Made by a program: the position numbers and the translations under genes. This document shows positions 1 through 5,825 of a stretch of 8,043 nucleotides of DNA, piece after piece. The notes beneath the pieces were generated by a model. It was given only the letters and a program-made list of their open reading frames with translations. It was not told the origin of the DNA and searched no databases. The DNA comes from Planctomycetota bacterium (lineage in GTDB: Bacteria; Planctomycetota; Phycisphaerae; Sedimentisphaerales; Anaerobacaceae). The stretch is from positions 1 through 8,043 of the forward strand of contig JADFHU010000223.1 in assembly GCA_022567055.1 (NCBI GenBank). Direction: 5' to 3'. How positions within the stretch are numbered: the first letter of the stretch is position 1; every line of letters starts with the position of its first letter.

Positions 1-27
1 CGCTGGATGAGCCGGAGCTAGTCTGAG

Positions 28-55
28 TTGACACCAGCCCCGGCCGGGATATGAT
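28..55 (+). promoter_or_regulatory. Sigma70-type promoter of tldD
   Basis: A perfect -35 box TTGACA (28-33) is followed after 16 bp by TATGAT (50-55), one mismatch from the -10 consensus. Transcription would start near 61-63, giving a leader of about 35 nt that contains the AGGAGG ribosome site. The spacer is GC-rich (CCCCGGCCGGG core). The call rests on consensus match and position only. Confidence 0.6.
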
Positions 56-85
56 GCCAACTGATGCTACTCGTTCGCCGCGAAT

Positions 86-91
86 AGGAGG
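86..91 (+). promoter_or_regulatory. Ribosome binding site of tldD
   Basis: AGGAGG, a full anti-Shine-Dalgarno match, lies 5 nt before the ATG at 97. It fixes that ATG as the start and supports strong initiation. Confidence 0.8.
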
Positions 92-96
92 CAGCC

Positions 97-1539
97 ATGC
101 GTGATCTGGCCTTGCGCGCTCTCGACACGGCCCGCAGCAAGGGCGCCCACTATGCGGACGTGCGGGTACTCCGCCAGAAGGCGGAATCGATCACCGTTCG
201 CCTGCAGAACGTAGAAGGGCTGACGTACGACGAATCGGTTGGCTTCGGGGTGCGCGTGCTGGTCGATGGCTACTGGGGCTTCGCGAGCGGTCACCTGATG
301 ACGATGGAGGAGGCCGACCGCGTCGCGGCCCAGGCGGTCCGCATTGCCCGCGCGTCCGCCACAGTGCGCGGCGAGCCGGCAGACATCGGCCCGCCCTCGG
401 CCATCGTCGATAGCTACTCCACGCCGGTACAGACGGATCCGTTCTCGGTCTCGCTCGACGACAAGATCGCTATGCTCCTGAAGACCACCGAGGGGATGGC
501 GAAGTCGCCGAACGTGGTGATGGCCGAGGCGAGCACCTATTGCCAGCAGGACGAGAAGCTCTTCGTCAGCACTGAGGGGAGCGAGATTACGCAGACGCTC
601 GTCGAGACCGGCTGCGGCATTGAGGCGACCGCCGTCGACGAAGGTGAGGTGCAGCGCCGCTCCTACCCGAACAGCGTCGGCCGCCACCAGGGTACCGAGG
701 GCTGGGAGTTCGTCGAGCGCTGGGACCTACCCGCAAGCGCGGAACGGGTGGGCCAGGAGGCGGCGGAGCTGCTCCAGGCGAAGCCCTGCCCGTCCGGCGC
801 GACGACCGTGATCCTGGACGGTAGCCAGGTGGCCCTCCAGATCCACGAGTCGTGCGGTCACGCGATCGAGCTCGACCGCGTCCTCGGCACGGAGGCCGCG
901 TTTGCAGGCACCAGCTTCCTCACCACGGAGAAGCTAGGCAGCTTTAGCTACGGTTCCCCATCGGTGAACATCACCGCCGATGCGACGATCCCCGGCGGCC
1001 TCGGCACGTTCGGCTACGACGACGAGGGCATCCCCGCTCACTCGACGCCGATCGTGCGCGAGGGGCTCTTCGTCGGCTATCTCACCTCGCGGGAGTCGGC
1101 GGCGGCGCTGGGCCAGACCAGCAACGGCGCGATGCGCGCCTCCGGCTGGAACCGCATCCCGCTTATTCGCATGACCAACGTTAACCTCGACCCCGGCGAC
1201 TGGACGCTGGAGGACCTGATCGCGGACACGGACGAGGGCATCTACATGGAAACGAACCGGAGTTGGAGCATCGACGACCGACGGCTCAACTTCCAGTTTG
1301 GCACGGAGATCGGGCGCGAGATAAAGAACGGCAAGTTGGGCACACTGATCAAGAATGCTACCTACACCGGCATCACGCCCCGCTTCTGGGGTTCCTGCGA
1401 CGCCGTCTGTAACCGCGACCACTGGGTCGTCTGGGGCACACCGAACTGCGGCAAGGGTCAGCCGGAGCAGGTAGCCCACACCGGCCACGGCGCCGCCCCA
1501 GCCCGCTTTCGCGACGTACAAGTCGGGATCATGCAGTAA
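97..1539 (+). CDS. tldD: TldD/PmbA family zinc metallopeptidase (TldD type)
   Basis: This is a 480-residue cytoplasmic metallopeptidase of family U62, essentially the full length of TldD proteins. The N-terminal domain (about 1-200) carries the usual GFGVRVLVDGYWGFAS stretch at about residues 48-65. The active-site HExxxH motif reads HESCGH at residues 250-255. Cys451, in the C-terminal NCGKGQP segment, sits where the family has its third zinc ligand. There is no signal peptide. In characterised bacteria TldD works as a heterodimer with its catalytically inactive paralogue TldE/PmbA, trimming unfolded peptides such as microcin B17 precursor and the antitoxin CcdA. In many genomes the partner gene directly follows tldD; here an antitoxin gene follows instead and no partner is in the window. 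The start is supported by AGGAGG at 86-91 and a promoter at 28-55. All 12 lysines are encoded by AAG, unlike the genes right of 2242. The family assignment is firm; the substrate is unknown. Confidence 0.95.
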   Translation: MRDLALRALDTARSKGAHYADVRVLRQKAESITVRLQNVEGLTYDESVGFGVRVLVDGYWGFASGHLMTMEEADRVAAQAVRIARASATVRGEPADIGPPSAIVDSYSTPVQTDPFSVSLDDKIAMLLKTTEGMAKSPNVVMAEASTYCQQDEKLFVSTEGSEITQTLVETGCGIEATAVDEGEVQRRSYPNSVGRHQGTEGWEFVERWDLPASAERVGQEAAELLQAKPCPSGATTVILDGSQVALQIHESCGHAIELDRVLGTEAAFAGTSFLTTEKLGSFSYGSPSVNITADATIPGGLGTFGYDDEGIPAHSTPIVREGLFVGYLTSRESAAALGQTSNGAMRASGWNRIPLIRMTNVNLDPGDWTLEDLIADTDEGIYMETNRSWSIDDRRLNFQFGTEIGREIKNGKLGTLIKNATYTGITPRFWGSCDAVCNRDHWVVWGTPNCGKGQPEQVAHTGHGAAPARFRDVQVGIMQ

Positions 1540-1575
1540 CTATAAATATATCGTGCTAGCCCGGTAAGTTTGCCC

Positions 1576-1604
1576 TTGACAGGAACGTCTGAATAATTTA
1601 ACAT
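1576..1604 (+). promoter_or_regulatory. Probable promoter of the toxin-antitoxin pair
   Basis: TTGACA (1576-1581) is followed after 17 bp by TAACAT (1599-1604), four of six matches to the -10 consensus. It lies in an AT-rich 85-nt gap (1540-1624) after tldD in which I see no strong terminator hairpin. Transcription would start near 1611, leaving a very short leader with the TAAGGAG ribosome site. A perfect 8-bp palindrome, ATGATCAT (1603-1610), lies at the predicted start point. It is a candidate autoregulatory operator, since antitoxins of this fold commonly repress their own promoter. The operator role is inference. Confidence 0.5.
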
Positions 1605-1613
1605 GATCATACC

Positions 1614-1620
1614 TAAGGAG
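1614..1620 (+). promoter_or_regulatory. Ribosome binding site of the antitoxin gene
   Basis: TAAGGAG lies 4 nt before the ATG at 1625 and supports that start. Confidence 0.7.
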
Positions 1621-1624
1621 AATC

Positions 1625-1984
1625 ATGCCAAGATCTAAACGTAAGTACAACGCGGCTGATGGTCAGCAGACAACGCCTGCACCTGCCGAGGCGTCTAGCG
1701 TCTATGAGCGAGGCCAGACCGTGATCCCGAAGGCGATTCGTGAGGCTCTCAGCATAGAATACGGGACACGCCTGCGCTGGGAAGTTCGAGAGGGGGCGAT
1801 ACACGTGCTACCGATACCACACCAGCCCGTACGGGCCCTGCGCGGCGCGCTCAAGGGAACAGGGCTGACGTTCCAGACCTTCATGCAGGAACGGCAGCAA
1901 GAAAGGCGGCGGGAACGCGAACGGGAGGAGCATTCGGCTGAGGAGATGCCAACGTGGGATACGTCCTCGACACCTCAGCCGTAA
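1625..1984 (+). CDS. AbrB/MazE-like (SpoVT-AbrB fold) antitoxin, VapB type
   Basis: This 119-residue protein has a swapped-hairpin AbrB-type DNA-binding domain at about residues 27-65. The diagnostic pattern is GQTVIPKAIREAL followed by YGTRLRWEV and an IHVLPI strand, as in antitoxins that pair with PIN-domain VapC toxins. The N-terminal 25 residues are basic then Ala/Pro-rich and probably flexible. The C-terminal half includes a highly charged Arg/Glu segment (about 90-106) that could form the helix wrapping the toxin. The ATG is preceded by TAAGGAG. The gene overlaps the next reading frame by 31 nt, the usual coupled arrangement of antitoxin and toxin. The expected role is to neutralise the toxin and repress the shared promoter. 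Because the downstream PIN domain is cut short, this antitoxin may have no working partner here. The fold call is strong; the exact family name (VapB versus other AbrB-like) is less certain. Confidence 0.85.
   Translation: MPRSKRKYNAADGQQTTPAPAEASSVYERGQTVIPKAIREALSIEYGTRLRWEVREGAIHVLPIPHQPVRALRGALKGTGLTFQTFMQERQQERRREREREEHSAEEMPTWDTSSTPQP
1940..1945 (+). promoter_or_regulatory. Ribosome binding site deciding the GTG start of the PIN ORF
   Basis: GAGGAG lies 8 nt before the GTG at 1954, inside the end of the antitoxin gene. The GTG puts the conserved VLDTSA motif at residues 4-9, right at the N-terminus as in VapC proteins, so this start is preferred over later ATGs. Confidence 0.6.
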
Positions 1985-2856
1985 TGCGGCTCTTATTTGA
2001 CGAGCCGGGCGCCGTAGAGGTCCAAGAGATTGTGGAAGGCGACCAGGAGGTCGTCCTCCCTTTCATGGCCGTGATGGAAGTAGAGTACGTGCTCCGCCGT
2101 CGCCTTCCCGAACCGCGCGTCGAGCAGATCGTGGCGACGTTGCGGGCCTGGCCCGTCGAGATACCGGAGTCCACGCCGGAATGGGGCCAGGTGGCTGCGC
2201 GCGTGAAGGCTCGGGGCGGTCTATCGCTGGGCGACGCCTGGACCGATCCCATCGAGATCGAAGTGACCAGCCTCCTCGGCGAAGAGCGGGAAAACCTCAC
2301 CATCGCGGACATCGACGATGTGGTGGAGATGCCCAGGCCACCTTGGCCCTGGTGGGTGTGGCTCATCATTGCCTTGGTCCTGATCGCCGCGTTGCTGGTG
2401 ACAGCCTATTGGCTTTGGTCAAGATCGCGGCCTGCGAAAGCGGTTCGCATCTTCAAGTCGGCCCACGAGATTGCCTATGAGCGCCTGCGGCGGCTGGTAG
2501 ACCGGCAGTTGATAGAGAATCAGCGGGTGAAAGAGTTCTATGAACACATCAGCACCATTCTACGCCACTATATCGAGGACCGTTTTGACCTGCGGGCCCC
2601 CGAGCAAACGACGGAAGAGTTTCTCTCTGACCTGAAACAGTCGCGAGCATTGGCACCGCCCGACAAAGAGAACCTGGAGCACTTCCTGGCCCACTGCGAC
2701 CTCGTCAAGTTTGCCAAGCACCACCCCGATCAGCGTCAGATCCAGGATACCTTCGATTTGGCCAAGGCCTTTGTAGAGAAGACCCAATCTGAAACGAGAA
2801 TGGTCGACATCACCGACCGGGTGCAGGGACAGGCGTCACAGGAGGGGGCCGCGTAG
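1954..2856 (+). CDS. Chimeric ORF: truncated PIN (VapC) toxin fused to C-terminal part of a Bat-operon membrane protein
   Basis: Residues 1-96 are the front of a PIN-domain RNase toxin: VLDTSA with Asp6, an acidic MEVEY segment (Glu42/Glu44), and LSLGDAW with Asp94. In intact VapC proteins about 35-40 more residues follow, including a last acidic residue near a TxD motif; these are missing. From residue 97 (TDPIEIEVTSLLGE) the sequence resembles the membrane-proximal part of the BatD-like protein encoded just upstream of batA. It has a single membrane helix (about 132-155) followed by the basic stretch SRSRPAK. A cytoplasmic helical domain (about 162-285) then resembles the C-terminus of the BatD encoded downstream. 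By the positive-inside rule the natural protein has its N-terminal side in the periplasm, which does not suit a PIN RNase. The stop at 2854-2856 abuts the batA start. The reading frame is clear, but I infer that this is a join of two partial genes, not a functional fusion. Confidence 0.8.
   Translation: MGYVLDTSAVMRLLFDEPGAVEVQEIVEGDQEVVLPFMAVMEVEYVLRRRLPEPRVEQIVATLRAWPVEIPESTPEWGQVAARVKARGGLSLGDAWTDPIEIEVTSLLGEERENLTIADIDDVVEMPRPPWPWWVWLIIALVLIAALLVTAYWLWSRSRPAKAVRIFKSAHEIAYERLRRLVDRQLIENQRVKEFYEHISTILRHYIEDRFDLRAPEQTTEEFLSDLKQSRALAPPDKENLEHFLAHCDLVKFAKHHPDQRQIQDTFDLAKAFVEKTQSETRMVDITDRVQGQASQEGAA
2239..2250. other. Inferred chimeric junction between unrelated loci
   Basis: PIN homology stops after Trp96 (codon 2239-2241), and Bat-type protein homology begins at about Thr97-Pro99 (2242-2250). 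PIN proteins normally continue GDAW with an Ile/Ala-rich helix; here it is followed by TDPIEIEV. The exact base cannot be fixed by eye and could shift by several codons either way. Lysine codon use differs on the two sides. No insertion sequence, direct repeat or att-like site is visible at the point. Confidence 0.7.
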
Positions 2857-3951
2857 ATGGAATTCCAAGCCAAATGGGTCCTGCTCCTGCTGTTGCTCTT
2901 GCCCCTGCTCGCCTTTTTCCAGATCCGCAAGAGAGGATCAGCGGCCGTGCGTTTTTCTTCCCTGGCGAACATGCGGCAGGCGACGCCCTCCTGGCGACTC
3001 CGTTTTCGCCCCTTACTGGTGCTGTTGCGACAGCTCGGCCTGGCCTGCCTCATCGTGGCGCTGGCCCGTCCCCGGCTGGGAACCGTGCTGTCGGAGATAT
3101 CAACGGAGGGTATCGCCATTGAGGCAGTCATCGACCGTTCGAGCAGCATGCAGGCGGAGATGGCGTTTGAGGGCCAGAAACTCAATCGTCTGGAAGTGGT
3201 CAAGCGCGTGCTGGGGGATTTCGTCAAAGGCGACAAGAAAAAACTCAGGGGACGGGCCGGCGATCTGATCGGTCTGGTCACCTTCGCCCGCTACGCGGAC
3301 ACCGTTTGCCCGCTGGTCCTGAGCCACGACGTGCTGCTGGAGTTCATGAAACAGACACAACTCGTGACGGTCCAGAGCGAGGATGGCACGGCCATCGGTG
3401 ATGCCCTGGCCCTGGCGGCCGCCCGGCTCCGCAAAGCCGAAGAAGAGATACTGCGACGCAGGCAGCAGTTGGGGCTATCAGAGGACGATTCGGCAGGCGA
3501 AGCCGTCCCCGAAGCCTTTCGCATCAAGAGCAAGGTGATTATCCTGCTGACCGACGGCCGAAACAATGTGGGTGATTACCATCCGCAGGCAGCGGCCGAG
3601 TTGGCCAAAAAATGGGGGATCAAGATATATACCATCGGCATAGGTTCATCACAGTCTTTCCGAACCGTCGACACCATACTGGGCCGCATGAAAATGCCTG
3701 TTCGGGACGAACTGGACGAGGGATTGCTCAAGTCCATCGCCGACGTGACGGGCGGTTTTTACAGCCGGGCGGACGATGTACTCTCGCTGCGCAGCATCGT
3801 ACAGAGAATAAACGACCTGGAAAAAAGCGAAGTCACCATGGTGCAGTACACGCAATACAGTGAACGGTTCGCCCATCTCGCACTGGCGGCCCTGGTCTGC
3901 CTGCTACTCGAAATCATGGCGAGTTGCACCTTATTCAGAAAGATTCCCTGA
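2857..3951 (+). CDS. batA: BatA: membrane-anchored VWA-domain protein
   Basis: This 364-residue protein has two N-terminal hydrophobic segments (about 7-22 and 52-70), a von Willebrand factor A domain (about 88-325) and a C-terminal membrane helix (about 339-356), the standard BatA layout. The metal-binding MIDAS site is complete: DRSSS at 93-97, Thr178 in the DGTAIGDA motif, and Asp233 in LLTDGRNN. BatA proteins are thought to form complexes with BatB and MoxR-type ATPases and are linked to aerotolerance or envelope stress; the molecular activity is not well defined. An unusually charged stretch (about 193-224, Arg/Glu-rich then acidic) sits between the second and third MIDAS elements, where shorter family members have a brief loop. 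The ATG directly follows the previous stop codon, and AGGAGG at 2840-2845 lies 11 nt upstream. Lysine codons are mixed (11 AAA, 8 AAG). Confidence 0.93.
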   Translation: MEFQAKWVLLLLLLLPLLAFFQIRKRGSAAVRFSSLANMRQATPSWRLRFRPLLVLLRQLGLACLIVALARPRLGTVLSEISTEGIAIEAVIDRSSSMQAEMAFEGQKLNRLEVVKRVLGDFVKGDKKKLRGRAGDLIGLVTFARYADTVCPLVLSHDVLLEFMKQTQLVTVQSEDGTAIGDALALAAARLRKAEEEILRRRQQLGLSEDDSAGEAVPEAFRIKSKVIILLTDGRNNVGDYHPQAAAELAKKWGIKIYTIGIGSSQSFRTVDTILGRMKMPVRDELDEGLLKSIADVTGGFYSRADDVLSLRSIVQRINDLEKSEVTMVQYTQYSERFAHLALAALVCLLLEIMASCTLFRKIP

Positions 3952-3987
3952 CCTTGCATCCTTTGATCGCAACCCATTGAAAATACC

Positions 3988-4995
3988 ATGCTCGGAAACT
4001 ACCCCGCACTCTGGTTGCTATTCGTCATTCCAACGCTCTTGGTCCCCCTCTACGCGTGGTCTTTCGTGCGGAAGGCCCGGGCCCTCAAAATCCTGGCCAC
4101 CCATGAGATGCTGCGCAAGATCAACCGGGGTGTTAGTCTAAAGCGACAACTCGGTAAGGCTCTGCTGCTCCTGCTGGCCTTCACCGCGATCGTCGTCGCA
4201 CTCACAGAACCCAAGTGGAATCCACAGCATCAACAGATCAAACGCAAAGGCCGAGATGTGGTCATCCTGCTGGACACCTCCCGCTCGATGCTCGCCGAAG
4301 ACATCCGGCCCAACCGTCTGGAACGTTCCAAGATTGCCATCAAGGACTTGCTGGCAAGACTGCAGGGCGACCGGATCGGCATCATCACCTTCGCCGGCAA
4401 TGCCACGGTCAAATGCCCATTGACCCAGGACTACGCCTTCGTCCGCATGCTCCTGTCCGATCTCACCACCGAAAGCACCACGCGGGGTGGGACCATGATC
4501 GGCGACGCGATTCGCAAGGCCACCCAGGAGGTGTTTGACAACAAGAGTCGCGAGTACAAGGACATCCTCCTCATCACCGATGGCGACGACCATGACAGTT
4601 TTCCCGTCCAGGCGGCCGAAAAGGCGGCCGAGGAGGGTATTCGCATCATCGCGATCGGCATGGGTGACGACGACCAGGGGGCCCGCATTCCCATCACGGG
4701 ACCGGATGGCCGCAGGAGTTTTCTGACCTACGAAGGCGAAGAGGTCTGGGTGAAACTCAACGGCGATGTATTGCGTGAGGTCGTGTCGGCGACCCAGGGT
4801 CAGTATCTGCTGGTCCGGCCCGGAGAGGATCTGGACCTCGGTGAGATCTACCTGGATCTGATCGCCTCCGCCGAGAAACGAGAACTTGAATCGCTCACCA
4901 TGACCAAATATGATGAGAGGTTTCAGATTTTCATCGCATTGGGCATGATGTTACTGATAGGAGAGATATTCTTTCGTGAACAGAAAAGAGTTTGA
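3988..4995 (+). CDS. batB: BatB: membrane-anchored VWA-domain protein
   Basis: This 335-residue paralogue of BatA has hydrophobic segments at about 6-24 and 58-73, a VWA domain (about 88-300) and a C-terminal membrane helix (about 312-329). The MIDAS residues are all present: DTSRS at 96-100, Thr169 in GGTMIGDA, and Asp198 in LLITDGDD. The segment around GPDGRRSFLTYEGEEVWVKL (about 232-254) is typical of BatB and separates it from BatA. The ATG at 3988 follows batA by 36 nt and has no clear Shine-Dalgarno sequence; an in-frame stop at 3964-3966 rules out a much earlier start. The gene overlaps the next by 20 nt. It probably acts with BatA at the inner membrane, with its VWA domain as a metal-dependent protein-binding module. 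The family call is strong; partners are inferred from gene order. Confidence 0.93.
   Translation: MLGNYPALWLLFVIPTLLVPLYAWSFVRKARALKILATHEMLRKINRGVSLKRQLGKALLLLLAFTAIVVALTEPKWNPQHQQIKRKGRDVVILLDTSRSMLAEDIRPNRLERSKIAIKDLLARLQGDRIGIITFAGNATVKCPLTQDYAFVRMLLSDLTTESTTRGGTMIGDAIRKATQEVFDNKSREYKDILLITDGDDHDSFPVQAAEKAAEEGIRIIAIGMGDDDQGARIPITGPDGRRSFLTYEGEEVWVKLNGDVLREVVSATQGQYLLVRPGEDLDLGEIYLDLIASAEKRELESLTMTKYDERFQIFIALGMMLLIGEIFFREQKRV
4957..4965 (+). promoter_or_regulatory. Ribosome binding site deciding the GTG start of the batC-like gene
   Basis: ATAGGAGAG lies 10 nt before GTG 4976, inside the end of batB. The next in-frame ATG (residue 15) falls inside the signal peptide, so the GTG is preferred. 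The position within batB implies translational coupling. Confidence 0.5.
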
Positions 4996-5824
4996 ACCAT
5001 GTCTTCTGCTCGTTTGGATGCTGGCTTGCAGCGTGGGTTGGTCCGCACCCTCCGCCCGAATATTCGTCGGAGAGGGTAATGGGCTGTATGCTCAAGGCAA
5101 CTTCAACGAGGCACTCAATCGATACGACCAGGCCTTGACCGAGGATCCCAAGGCGGTCCAAGCCAAATTCAACAAAGCCAACTGCTATCTGCGCCTGGGG
5201 GACATCGACCAAGCCAAAAACCTCTATCGCCAAGTGGCGGTGGAGAGCAAGGACATGTCCTTGGTTGAGAGGGCCAAATACAATCTGGGAAACACGCTCT
5301 TCCAAGAGGGCCTGAAACAACAGGATTCCGACCTGCAAAAATCGGTCGAGGGACTAAAGGATGCCATTGTTCAGTGGCAGGCGACGCTGGAACTCAATGA
5401 GAGCAACGGCAAGGCCGGCAAGAACATCGAGGTGGCCCGCCTGATGATCAAGGATATCATGGATCAAATCAAGAAGCAGCAGGAACAGCAGGATCCGAAT
5501 CAGCCCCAGGATCCCAACCAATCGCCGAATCCCCAACAACAGGGCACGCAGCAGGACGAAAACGCTCAGGACCCAAACCAGACCCAGAGCCAACAGCCGT
5601 CAGACGCAGAACAGGATCCCTCTCAAGACCCCAATCAGCCCCAACCCTCGCCGCAACAGGAAGATCCTAACCAGAGCCAGGAGCCGCAGTCTCAGCCCGA
5701 GAACCCCAGAGACATGGAACAGGACATGACGGCCCAGCGGATCCTGGACAAGGAACAACGTCAAAATAGAGCACGGCGACAGCGGCGACGCATGCAGAAT
5801 CGCAAGGTCATTCGGGATTGGTAG
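4976..5824 (+). CDS. batC: BatC-like TPR protein, secreted or periplasmic
   Basis: This 282-residue protein has an N-terminal signal sequence (about 1-24, hydrophobic LLLVWMLACSVG, likely cleavage after WSA). At least two tetratricopeptide repeats follow (about 27-60 and 61-94; signature residues in GNFNEALNRYDQAL and GDIDQAKNLY), with a third, looser repeat at about 97-141. A long Gln/Pro/Asn/Asp-rich tract (about 168-242) contains five copies of DPNQ. The C-terminus is strongly basic (ARRQRRRMQNRK, about 266-277) and ends in RDW, resembling the conserved KDW-type end I recall from Bat TPR proteins. TPRs are protein-binding scaffolds, so a role as a periplasmic adaptor in the Bat complex is likely. 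It starts at GTG, overlaps batB by 20 nt and is followed by batD after 1 nt. The label batC rests on operon position and domain layout, because Bat TPR proteins vary greatly in sequence. Confidence 0.8.
   Translation: MNRKEFEPCLLLVWMLACSVGWSAPSARIFVGEGNGLYAQGNFNEALNRYDQALTEDPKAVQAKFNKANCYLRLGDIDQAKNLYRQVAVESKDMSLVERAKYNLGNTLFQEGLKQQDSDLQKSVEGLKDAIVQWQATLELNESNGKAGKNIEVARLMIKDIMDQIKKQQEQQDPNQPQDPNQSPNPQQQGTQQDENAQDPNQTQSQQPSDAEQDPSQDPNQPQPSPQQEDPNQSQEPQSQPENPRDMEQDMTAQRILDKEQRQNRARRQRRRMQNRKVIRDW
5477..5701 (+). repeat. DPNQ-rich low-complexity tract within the batC-like gene
   Basis: Residues 168-242 of the TPR protein are almost entirely Q, P, N, D, S and E. The tetrapeptide DPNQ occurs five times (residues 173, 179, 199, 218 and 230). 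Its codons vary (GATCCGAAT, GATCCCAAC, GACCCAAAC, GACCCCAAT, GATCCTAAC), so this is a protein-level repeat, not recent DNA slippage. It is probably a disordered, acidic-polar linker before the basic tail. Confidence 0.8.
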
Positions 5825-5825
5825 C

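Noticed and set aside
1..27. Tail of an upstream gene (the frame from position 3 reads LDEPELV then stop at 24-26)
   Set aside because: Seven codons are too few to support a coding call; other frames also stop nearby.
934..1521. Long minus-strand open frame opposite tldD (195 codons), and a similar one at 67-687
   Set aside because: They lie antisense to a clearly conserved gene, have no recognisable domains, and are expected by chance in GC-rich DNA.
1540..1575. Rho-independent terminator after tldD
   Set aside because: The region is AT-rich, but I found no GC-rich hairpin followed by a T run.
1881..2369. Minus-strand open frame across the junction (162 codons)
   Set aside because: Its translation is low-complexity Ser/Thr/Arg-rich with no family features; it spans the inferred join and shadows the plus-strand PIN and membrane-protein codons.
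1954..2856. A new membrane-tethered PIN effector system
   Set aside because: The PIN domain is incomplete, the predicted topology would place it outside the cytoplasm, and the C-terminal part is an ordinary Bat-operon protein. A chimera explains the data with fewer assumptions.
5477..5701. Possible CRISPR-like or tandem DNA repeat
   Set aside because: The repetition is at the protein level (DPNQ) with varied codons and irregular spacing, and lies inside a coding frame.
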